64,000 bases of DNA from Cercis canadensis (Eukaryota; Streptophyta; Magnoliopsida; Fabales; Fabaceae). Made by a program: the position numbers and the translations under genes. The stretch is taken from assembly GCA_003255065.1 (NCBI GenBank), contig QAOA01007183.1:1746939-1810938 (forward strand), read 5' to 3'. Below are positions 42,147 through 52,150 of this stretch, piece after piece (within the stretch, counting starts at the first letter, position 1; each line of letters begins with the position of its first letter). The notes beneath the pieces were generated by a model. The model was not told where the DNA came from and ran no database searches. It was given only the letters and a program-made list of their open reading frames with translations.

Positions 42147-45100
42147 TTGTGGGAGACGATAATAACATTAGCGTCTCAATTCAAAACTGCCTCCATAAAC
42201 ACCAACCCAAAGCCACAGATCTTTGCTCATCTTTCACTCATCGCTTTAAGGTTCTTCAGTATCTGAGAAAATCAGAGTGAGCAATTTTTCAATTTCTGTA
42301 TGAGCAAAGAGTAAAATGAAGGAAATGTGAGTAGGAAAAGCGTAGAGAGAGAGAAAGAGAGAGACGCAATGGAAAGTATTGGTTGAGTTTCTCCCGAAAA
42401 GCTCGCTGGGAAGAAAAAACAGAAAAAGTGTCTGTTGGGTTTTTATTAGATTATTGGAAGAGAAAATTAATTTAGTTGCCAGATATGTTGAAGGAGTTTA
42501 TTAGAGAAGAGCTTCAAGGGAAAACCAGTACTACTCTTGAACTACGACACAAAAAGGCTACCAATGAGATTGTAAAAGAAACAAGAGGAGAAAAGTAATT
42601 CGCCCCTCGTGTTCAGAGAATCAGGTTCTTTGTTAGAAATAAAGTAATTACAAAGCATGAGATAGAGCCAAAAGAAGAGACAAGAGCTTTATGAGGACGG
42701 AAAAAGAAATCAAAAACTCACAAGAAGGGAAAGGGGGGGCAAGAAAAAGATAAAAAGAAGACGGAAGGCTCTAAACAACCCGTGAGAATCGTTTCCTTCT
42801 ATCTATTATTATGATTTGTGACAAAATTAACAACACATTCTTCTAAGATTAAAAGCTAAGACTGATTAATGCACTTACGAATCTTCTCGAACCAAGCCCA
42901 TCTCACTGAGTCCAACACTAGTCACTCATTACTCTATTCCAATGGAATATAATATTACTATATCCAACAAAACAAGGGAAATCTATTCTGGCAATGGGGA
43001 AGATGATACTCTGTTTTTTTTATTTTTTATTTTTTCATTGGATTGGACAAGCGAGAAACATTCCAGAACCGAAATCCCTCATTTTTAGGATCGAGATGTG
43101 GGGTGTTAATTATCAAACTAAGCGCAGAAGAATCGAATTTGTTTAGCAATCTTCTGGAATTTCGATAAAGAAATAATCATGTAAAGCAGATTCACATGGG
43201 AACTGTGAAGGCGAAGGGGACTCTCCTCCTAAATGCTCACAAGCTCCTCCATCAGACAGAGAAAGCTAAGTTTTCGCGGTTAAGAAACCACCACGGCCCC
43301 TATTTATCGCTTCTCTCTCTTAAAAGCACTTATGGTTAGAGTCTACACTCACTACTGTTGCTTGCTAATTGGCTAATGGCCTATGCTAGTGGCTACAAAC
43401 TTACAGCATACAATTCAAGCAATTTCAATCAGGTTGTGGAAGGCCAAAGTAAATGGTCCATGACCTGATAGCCGTTGGATCACCGCCCAACACAGACACT
43501 CAGACGTGTCGTCAACATCCGATAAAACCCTATTCCCTACACTTCATTCCAAATATCAATGGTCACGATCCCTTGTTGTAAAACCTCGGCCACCATTGGC
43601 CATTAGATGCTCTCATGCTGCGGACGAGACGACTCGACCCAACTCTACCTTTCCTTCCCTGCTATAAGATGGAGACTGTTGAATCTGTAGACTCTAGTGC
43701 TTCCGCTTTTATATCGGGATATTAATAAGTTGGGCATAATAACTATCCTACACTCTCTCAAATAAGTTATATTTTTTTATTTTATTATACAATTTTAATT
43801 TTATATTATATTATATTAATTTGATATAATTTCAATTTTATTAAATTAATATCTAATTTGTGAATTTAATAAAATTTAAATTACATAAACTATACTAAAT
43901 TGATACAATATATAAAAAATAAAAATATAACTTATGTGAGATAAAAAATTAGCATAACACCCATAAGATATTTTAATAACTGAAACTTAATTGTTTTTTC
44001 TTTTTGTTTCCTTGAAAAGAGGGTATTGTTTTGGTAGCAAAGCTACTGCTACCACTTATGGTTAGCGTCGTAGAACTGGTAGCCATCGATTACTGACACG
44101 TGTCAGATCGCACCTCACCGAACTGCACAGGGGACCTGTTCGGTTCTGTTTTCTTCTATTCTCTTCTCGTGCCTTATCTCTGTGTGTGGTGCAATGCAAG
44201 CGCAAGGGCCGGTTTCTTGTACAGTACAAAATTTGAAGTTTGAGGAGGAGACAACAATCCCATACGCATTCCAGCGAGTGTGTAAAAAACACGTGCCAGA
44301 ATCAGACAAATGTTGTGAAGATATGTTGAGTACACGTGCGTAGCGGGTGTAGGTGGTACTTCGCGATTAATTGGTTAGTTGAAGGCGATTATTAGATGGA
44401 TGTCATGAGTCAAGACTCATGATTTCATTGCCTTGCGCCTAGAGTCATGTTTGCTGCATGACTTGCACTAAAGACATTTCTCATCTTCTGCTTTTTTTTT
44501 CCCCGTTAGTGATCAAGAATAGTGAAATTTGTAAATGGTAGATGTAATATTATTTAAGTTCTAATTTTTATCGCTTTTCCTAATTACTACTACATTTTAC
44601 TCTAATTGTTTTTACCTTATATCAAGTGAAAAGAGAAACACAACACCAGTTGCATGTTACATGTTACATGTCTCATAAAATTATGTATGATTTAATTTGA
44701 TTTGGCATATTAAAGTGTGAGATATAAGTAAAAATAAAAACTAAAAGAAGAACTCGTGATATAACTCTCAGGAAAGAGGAAGTGAATGAAACTAATCATA
44801 GAAATTTAGAACAAAGCCAATATTATTCTGTAATTAAAATTAAACAAGGCCACATTCAGTGTTCACCTTGCACCCAAAAAACAAAATAGCAACCCAACAC
44901 ACTACGGAGGCCCGAGCCCTCCCCCCTTGGGCCATGGGATGGGGTAAAATAAATAAACACAACCCAGATTGGTGAGCCCAAAATTTTTGAATCCACACAT
45001 GACTCAACCAAAATATATATATATATCGCTGAAAAGTGAAAACCGACAATATCACATTAGTAACGGGGACCGTAACTACTCCACCGACAGTAATTATTTG

Positions 45101-45467
45101 TTGAAGGAAAACCAATGTTGACAATTGGCATTCTAACGTTCAGACTTTAAAGCGCGGCCATCAGTTGCGTGTTCCGACACGTTTTGCTGCGTTTAACTCA
45201 CTTTCTGGTTTACGTTTTGCTACTTCCAATTTCATCGAATTAGGCTGTCAAAATTTACACTAATTTAAAGACACACAAGGTGTCACTGATTTCTAACGAT
45301 CTTGTTGAGACGGAAAAGGAATTCATGGGGAATAATAACACTTGTTTATTAGCCATTAAACTTTAAGAGCTAGAAGAACCAGTTCTCAAGGTCATACATG
45401 TACGTATCATAATTGATAGGCTTTAGAAAGATGGAGATTGAAGGGGGAATGCATTGAATTGTAATTT
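42147..45467. other. Intergenic region, about 3.3 kb
   Basis: The first 400 bp contain GA-rich tracts and probably the leader of the 727-aa gene. A fold-back element lies at 43731-43963. The remainder is AT-rich with short random frames. No coding or RNA gene supported. Confidence 0.5.
43731..43963. mobile_element. Fold-back MITE-like element
   Basis: The arms are inverted almost to the centre. CTCAAATAAGTTATATTTTT on the left (from 43757) pairs with the reverse complement of AAAAATATAACTTATGTGAG on the right (43921-43940). Weaker complementarity extends to TGGGCATAAT (43731) and AGCATAACACCCA (43951-43963). ATAAG occurs near both outer edges but is not a certain target duplication. Confidence 0.6.
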
Positions 45468-46025
45468 CTAAGGGCATTTGCGTTTGCCGCCGTGGGTGGT
45501 CATATTAGCATAGCATGGACATTCATCATAGTGACCGGAAGTACCCGAAGGCACACAATGGCAACGTTCACAGCACGTTCCACACGCCCGTTTACATAGT
45601 CGAGGCCTTGACGATAACTGGCACCGAGCCTCACAAGCACCATCACAATCTGAAAAATTAAAGGAAAAAACCCAAAACCAATTTATATAATAACTCATCA
45701 AGCATTAGCAACAAAATGTAATCACTTCAACTCAAGCAAGACAGTATATAACAAAGAACTTGTACCTATATTTTGTGGCAGAGGGCCAGGGCTGGGACTC
45801 AGTAGTCTATTCTCCACCGCAGTTTTGATCACCTAATGACAAGAATCACGTAAACAATCAATCTTTAGGACCAGTAAGAATTGAGACCCACAGACATATA
45901 TAAAAGATTGATTTTTTTTTTTCCTTTTTATCGATTAAAATGGAAGATGGCAGCTTTACCTTTGTGTCTGATTGAGCAAGGTGCAGAATGAGGAGAGAAA
46001 TGAGGAATGGAGCGGAGATAGGCAT
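45468..46025 (-). CDS. GASA/snakin peptide, first of two (3 exons, 104 aa)
   Basis: Exons 46025-45960, 45832-45766 and 45649-45468. Residues 1-19 (MPISAPFLISLLILHLAQS) are a secretory signal. A variable middle of about 25 residues precedes the 60-residue GASA domain in exon 3. It has all 12 conserved cysteines (from DCDGACEARC to GGKRKCP) with the CCERCHCVPSGT core. The family are gibberellin-regulated, disulfide-rich apoplastic peptides with roles in growth, redox and defence. The Arabidopsis positional match is probably GASA1 (At1g75750). A TATA box sits 106 bp upstream. A close paralogue lies 2.5 kb further on in the same orientation with identical intron phases and length. Confidence 0.93.
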
Positions 46026-46130
46026 GGCTTGGGTTGAAGATGGGAGAGAAATAAAGGTGTTTTCTTTCTTTCGCCGGAACCAAAGGTTTTAACACTTGTA
46101 GCAGTGAGTACGGGAAAGGGAATACTGCTG

Positions 46131-46138
46131 TATTTATA
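46131..46138 (-). promoter_or_regulatory. TATA box of the first GASA gene
   Basis: TATAAATA on the minus strand, 106 bp upstream of the start codon at 46025. Confidence 0.6.
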
Positions 46139-46460
46139 AGTGGGCCGAACCATTCTTTACGAAAAAAGAAAGGGTAGGTGCATCATCCATGCGCCCACAA
46201 ATAAAATTACGGTGATTTTATTGTATTATATGGATATACGAAATTATTTTGACGTGGTAAGTATTTATTATTAAAATATAATTTATTTTATTATTTTAAA
46301 TAAATTTAAAAATTGTTAACTTGAACTTGTTAATTATACATATTATTTACACATTAGCTATTTTTCATGTGGTAAGACATATTGGTATCTCTTACCTTGG
46401 TAAAATTAAATTACTCTATGACCGTGCTTTCTTTACACCTTTATTATTTTGAATTTTATA

Positions 46461-46750
46461 TTAGATATAAAATTATTTTTGGGTCTTTATCTAACAGTTT
46501 AAGTTTTTGGATTGAATTGATTCTTGATATGGTATCAAAACCTCTTTAACCAAGTAGTTAAGAGATCAAATTCTTTTGCCTCCATTTTTTTAATTAAATT
46601 AAAATTTCAACACATAGTATAAATGGGTATGTGTTTTGTCCATACTTTAAGTTCAAAAGACTTTCACGTGAGGGGTTGTGTTAGATATAAAATCATTTAT
46701 AAGCCTTCACTTAACTGCTTAAGCTTTTAGGTTGAATTGATTATTGACAT
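46461..46750. repeat. Two diverged direct copies of a TTAGATATAAAAT repeat with tRNA-Met primer-like sequence
   Basis: Copies start at 46461 and 46681, about 70 bp each, beginning TTAGATATAAAAT and ending GAATTGATT(C/A)TTGA. Copy 1 runs into TGGTATCAAAACC (46530-46542). That resembles the complement of initiator tRNA 3' end used as primer site by Copia elements, or a tRNA-like promoter part. No coding remains. Either a decayed LTR fragment or a SINE relic. Confidence 0.45.
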
Positions 46751-48321
46751 CTTATACTTTTATATGATGGATTTATAATTCCTTATGTGTCCATTCAAAG
46801 TGCGCTCCAAAAGAAATTTCTCTAAGTTGGGTGGATTGGAATTTGTACTTTCTTTTCTTTTAGCTTTTGGCTTATTTTTATATAACATGGCACTTGAGTA
46901 ACGAAAAATGAAAAGTTATGAGTTCTTGATTTTAAAGGGAAGAAAGTAAAAGACAAGTATTGGCGAAACAGGTGGACAAGTTTGATGGCAACAAGCAAGA
47001 ACATAAGGAAACTGGAGCTTAAGCATCAGAGGCAGTGATTGAAAAATTCGGAGTTTGTTGCTGTTTCATCACTAAGACGTTCTACGTTGAGGAATTACCG
47101 TTTTATATTAGCTTTCTCCCAATTTTCAATTCTCAACATAAGCAAATGGGCTTGGATCAAATTTCCTTTTTTTTTTGTTCCCAGTTTTGCTTCACACCCC
47201 TGGTAATGGAACTACAAACAAGTCGGCCGAAGGTCCTTTTCTTAAAATAAATTGTATAGTAAGGAATGGGGCATAAATGACAAGTTCAAATTTGTCTGTA
47301 TAATTATTTTGAGAAAATAAAAGTTGATAAAAGTAAAAATGTGAGAACAGAATAAAGATTGTTTATCTCTAAAAATCAATTTTGTTTGTGATAAGTTCAA
47401 TTTATTTTATTGTTTATAATATCATAATTAATTTTTATTTTTTTTTATTTTACTAAACATTTTCACCTCTAAAAAATAATAAATAAATAAATATTTCAAA
47501 ATATTGGGAAAAAATTAATAAAGAACTGTAATAATTTTCAATAAATATTAAAGTATTGACACATGCCAAAAAGTAGTGATACTTTTATACTTATTTTCAG
47601 ACATGTTTTACACCTGCATAATTCACATTGAATCATACCCATATAATTTTATTTTTACACTGCTCACACTTAAAAGTGTGACACAGGAAGTTATTACCAA
47701 CAAAAAAAAGTGTGACCGTGTAAGTATATTTCTCCGTGCAAAAATTTAACAAGCAGAAAAAATTTGGTATGTGCAAGCACACGTGTGAATAATCAAACAT
47801 CATTCGGAGGACAACTTATTTTGTCACATCTATTTCTGCATTAAAACTTGGTGGACGTTGACTCTTCTCCTAGAGATTTTAGGTCCTTTTTTACCTCTTG
47901 GTCCCCACGAGTCGCAGAAATCGTATTTTTGTGTGTGTGTGTGTGTCCGCATTTGTGTTTCAAACGACAAAGGCAAATGATAATCAATGATTGGATATTA
48001 GAAATTTAGACTTGAAGATTGCAATTTGAAGTTTCATTTCATTATTTGACAATACAAGGAGAGGAAAGAAAACGTATAAGGAGAAACAAAGGAAAAGACT
48101 ACCACAATAATACTATTTTTTTTTTTTAACAATCCCAAACACTAATAGTGATTCAACATTTATTGAAAACACAGTTTGTTTTACATGACATTCTTGAGAG
48201 TTCAGAGCATATTGGACCCCCACATGATACTATGGGAAGGAAGGAAGGAAGGAAAAAGACATATGAATAAGAATATGATGGGCCCAGGCCCAGGCCCCGT
48301 GAGATGGGTTGGGTCATGGGT

Positions 48322-48518
48322 GGGTAGTAATTATATTAATAAATGAATTAAGGGCACTTGCGTCTGCCGCCATGAGTGGTCATGTTAGCATAACAGGGAC
48401 ACACTTCTTGGTTGCCGGCAGTGCCTGGAGGAACGCAGTTGCACCGTTTACAGCAAGTCCCACAAGCTCTATGGCACAGCCGCGGACGAGATGATAAACG
48501 GCATCTCGCTGCACACGC
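48322..48518 (-). repeat. False partial copy of GASA exon 3
   Basis: This 197-bp block repeats 48520-48716, with one N at 48519 between them and only two substitutions noticed (one near GAGTGGTC/GAGTAGTC, one C/G at the end). It covers the stop codon and most of the cysteine domain but lacks the splice acceptor. It is probably an assembly duplicate of the true exon at 48546-48727, not a separate gene. Confidence 0.85.
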
Positions 48519-48545
48519 NGGGTAGTAATTATATTAATAAATGAA

Positions 48546-49125
48546 TTAAGGGCACTTGCGTCTGCCGCCATGAGTAGTCATGTTAGCATAACAGGGACAC
48601 ACTTCTTGGTTGCCGGCAGTGCCTGGAGGAACGCAGTTGCACCGTTTACAGCAAGTCCCACAAGCTCTATGGCACAGCCGCGGACGAGATGATAAACGGC
48701 ATCTCGCTGCACAGGCTCCATTACAATCTGCAATTTACTCACATCACAGTCACACACAAATTAATTATTACTACCATATACAATTTCCGTCTCAAACCAC
48801 AAAAAAGAAGAAGAAAGTAACGTGTTCATTTTATAAGTAGTATCCCACTATATGTACCTATCTGCTGGAGAAGAGAACCCTGCGTTTGTGATACGCCTGC
48901 GTGTGCCTGCGTTTCCTCAAAATCATGTATAATGATTAGTAAATCATTATTTATATACAGATGAACACTTGGTAATAGTATGAACAAGTATAAGAAAATA
49001 GAGGGGCAATATATTACTAGAGAAGAGAAACTGTTAATTACCGGTTGATGATCAGCATCAACAACATGGAGAAGGAGAAGAGATATGACAAGTGAAGCAA
49101 CTAGAAGCTTAGAGATCAGAGCCAT
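48546..49125 (-). CDS. GASA/snakin peptide, second of two (3 exons, 104 aa)
   Basis: Exons 49125-49042, 48906-48858 and 48727-48546. Exon 1 is a clear signal peptide (MALISKLLVASLVISLLLLH, cleavage likely after VVDA). Exon 2 could also begin at 48879, because GCAG occurs several times and both acceptors keep the frame; the longer form gives 104 residues, equal to the neighbour. Exon 3 has the full 12-cysteine GASA domain (DCNGACAARC to GGRRKCP). Secreted, gibberellin-responsive family. The gene and its neighbour share phase, length and strand, so they look like an old tandem pair. The last exon overlaps an assembly duplication, so copy 48322-48518 should be ignored. Confidence 0.9.
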
Positions 49126-49226
49126 GGCTGATAGCAAATTAAGAGAAGGTAACGCTGGAAGAAGTGGAAAGTTGAAAGTTTATTGCTAGTGCTAGCTGAT
49201 GCGGAGAATGAGAAAGAATGAGTCCG

Positions 49227-49234
49227 TATTTATA
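49227..49234 (-). promoter_or_regulatory. TATA box of the second GASA gene
   Basis: TATAAATA on the minus strand, about 102 bp upstream of the start at 49125, the same spacing as in the paralogue. Confidence 0.6.
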
Positions 49235-50322
49235 GTAGAAGAGAGATTGTGTAATGAACACAACACAAGGTACGGGGAAGGTGTTACCTAAAGTGAGGGT
49301 AAATTATTCGAGCAAGCTAATATGTGGGACATGTTATGGTGATTGGTGCACACTGTACGCGGAAGAGACCTGAAACTGAAAGCTTGTGTGTGTTAGTGAC
49401 TGGTGAGGGAACATTTGGTATTTTGGTAGCTAAAAGGATTTTGGAACCATCCAGAGGCAGTAAGTGCTATATACTTTTGAAATGTTTGGTGAATAAAGTA
49501 TCGAGATGTGGCTCAAGAGCGCATGGTTTTGCTTTCTTACATTGAATGATAAAGACTCGTACTCCCACGACTCTTATCTAAAATGCCTCAACCTTGAATG
49601 TGACACAAGGTACTCACTTGGACTCATTCGTCTGAACGCCAAACACATTATCTAACCCAAGCTTATATTTTAGTTTAGGCTAACGAACCTACTACCTCCA
49701 TGCCTATATTAGTTAACAATAGTATTGAGACTTGTAATCCCCCCAACCCCCCACCCCTTTCTGTGGATTATTAAGATTAATAACTTCTTTGTTTTTAAGG
49801 GGGCCGGGGTGGGTGGTCTGGTCATGTAATATTGTAACATGATGTAATGGTACCTAATACGATTGGATTAATTGGCATGCGCAAGATATCTATGTGGCCT
49901 ACAAAACAAGGGTCATATTATTATGGGACTATGTAGGTTGCATTATTGTTGATACAACGTAAAATAATGAGAGGAAAAAAGAAGAGTGCATGTATGATGA
50001 AGATTAATTGAAGTATGTTCATTAAATTGAAAACTAGAATACAAGTGCCAAAATATATGCCGAGTGGGTGGCCGCCAAGGGAGATGTTGATATACTGAGA
50101 TGGACCATGCAACTTTTAGTGGAAGTAGCTAGGATTTACGAGTAGCAAAGGAATAGAAAGCAGAAAGGCTAGTTCGATTTATTCAAAGACAGCTGTACGC
50201 GGTGGCACCACAGCTGGAATCTACTAATTAATATGAAATTGATCATATTATATACAGACAAAACCAAGCTGGAAATTAATAAATAGTGGTCAGCTAAACT
50301 AGTTAAAGTGAAGTGAATAATA

Positions 50323-50494
50323 CCAACAGATCAGCTGGTAAGGGGTTGTTCTAGCTTAACTAAGGGTCTCGGATTCGAGCCTTTGAGAATGCAGCTGCGT
50401 CTGTTGGGAGAATTTTACCGCCTTTATAGTTCTTCCCGGCTCGAAACCGGATTAGTCGGGTGAAGCCCGGACACTGGTGAGTAACCAAAAAAAA
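50323..50494 (+). mobile_element. tRNA-derived SINE with 16-bp target-site duplication
   Basis: The element of about 172 bp lies between perfect 16-bp repeats AGTGAAGTGAATAATA (50307-50322 and 50495-50510). It begins with a tRNA-like head: box A as CAGATCAGCTGG at 50327-50338 and box B as GGATTCGAGCC at 50371-50381, about 33 bp apart. An unrelated body follows, with a GC-rich hairpin-capable stretch (CCCGGCTCGAAACCGG) and a poly-A tail. The perfect duplication and clean tail point to a young insertion. The family name is unknown to me. Confidence 0.85.
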
Positions 50495-52150
50495 AGTGAA
50501 GTGAATAATATATGTGCGCAAAATTGATTGAATATCATTGCGTCTCAGTTCTCAATTCTCAACTCTCAAGCCAATTCCATGGACGCGGAGATAGATATAT
50601 AATTGGTGGTGCGTTGCGGTGTCGTGTGGGACATTCAAAAACCAAATATGCGTTTTCTCAATAATTATGGATCAAACAACGACTGGGTTCTGATAAACTC
50701 TACCTGTTTAATTTGATTATTTATATGTCATATATTATTAGAGATTACCTACTTTAAGGTTTGAAAGAGGTTGGTGAGCTAAAGCATCCACAACACAAAT
50801 AACCAGAGTAGCTTACAAAAAAATTAAAAATTAGAGGACATAAAAGAGAAAAAGCTCTTTCTGGGACTGGCACAAGCAGAACAACTCTTCTATGTTATCT
50901 TCTTTTTTCCCCTCATAACCTACCTCAAAACTCAATTACTATAATTTTCTCTCTCTTCCTTTTCCTTTATAAATAAATTAACTTATTTACCAAGAAAAAA
51001 AAAAAGTTGACTTCCCTTTGATCCTCTTAACATTTCAACATAAAATACTAATTAAAAATAACTTACAGGCTGCCTTTCCCTGTTCCATTGCCAAGTTGGC
51101 AACTGCATACGCATTTTCCATTGCAATGTACAACCTTATTGTAGTTTTCATAATTATTCTTTTTTGGGACGCTGAGTTTCTTCCATGACAGTTCGATTGC
51201 AATCCGAGATTCCCTGCTAGTCTGCCACTACAGTGATACCAATGGTTCATGATACTTGTAACCCTCTATTCATTTATTTTTAATTTTTTTTCATTGAAAA
51301 TTACATAACAAGGATACTTATCCTTTTCTAAAATCACACCCGATCTGCATTCAATAATATTTAAACCCATTTTCTATGAAATACCAAAGCTCAATCACCA
51401 AAATATCTCCTTTGGGACTTCTTGCAACTCCAGATTACCCAGAACTCAACATTCCTCTTTTTTTCTTTTTTTTCGTTTCTTAACCGTTAAGACACAAAAT
51501 TCTGTACATGAGACGAGAGCAGACAAGAAAAACCAGAGCTAACTTCAGACTAATGGATGAATAGTATTCGAAATCAAACTGGATATACCAACATTCCGAA
51601 AACCCGTCTGCTAGTTTTTCTATGATTTTTTATTTTATTTTTATTGATAAGGAATCTGTTATCACTAATCATCATCATCATAAATACACACAAGCATGCA
51701 TATTATTATGACTTTGTATTTAGAGGGTTCAGGGGTATTTTCCTGCATAATCTGCATCCAGCTCGAGAACAACAAAAGGTATTAATGCTACTAATCCAGG
51801 AAATAAATTGCAATCAAGCAATTGAAAACGAACGTCATTCTGAACCGTTCATCTGTACCACTAATTTAGCTTCTACAGCATACATTAACTCAGAACGAAA
51901 AATATCTGATATCTCTCAAACACAAAGGTACCATCATTAATATAACCTGATCAAGATAAATTAATTTTCTTGCTTGATACATATATACCAAAACGTACTA
52001 AAACTAATACATCTCCAATTCCTATACGGTTGATCCAACTCTGTTATCCTAATGGTCGCAGAAGAATTAAACATCAAACTTATCTAGCTATCCTGAGCAA
52101 CGAAGCCTGAAGGATGTCCAACTTCAGGTATCTGAAAGTGAATATTAAAA

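Larger units (their letters stand above)
46026..48545. other. Intergenic region between the two GASA genes
   Basis: AT-rich. It contains diverged direct repeats at 46461-46750 and a falsely duplicated piece of the downstream GASA exon at 48322-48518. A (GT)n run lies at about 47930-47946. No further gene supported. Confidence 0.5.
49126..52150. other. Intergenic region, about 3 kb
   Basis: Promoter of the second GASA gene, a SINE insertion at 50323-50494 and AT-rich sequence. The last about 300 bp is the ERD2-like 3' flank. Short frames near 51035-51250 and 51644-51940 show no family signature. Confidence 0.5.

Noticed and set aside
50371..50381. tRNA-like B box, possible tRNA gene
   Set aside because: It belongs to a SINE with poly-A tail and target duplication; a full cloverleaf is not present.
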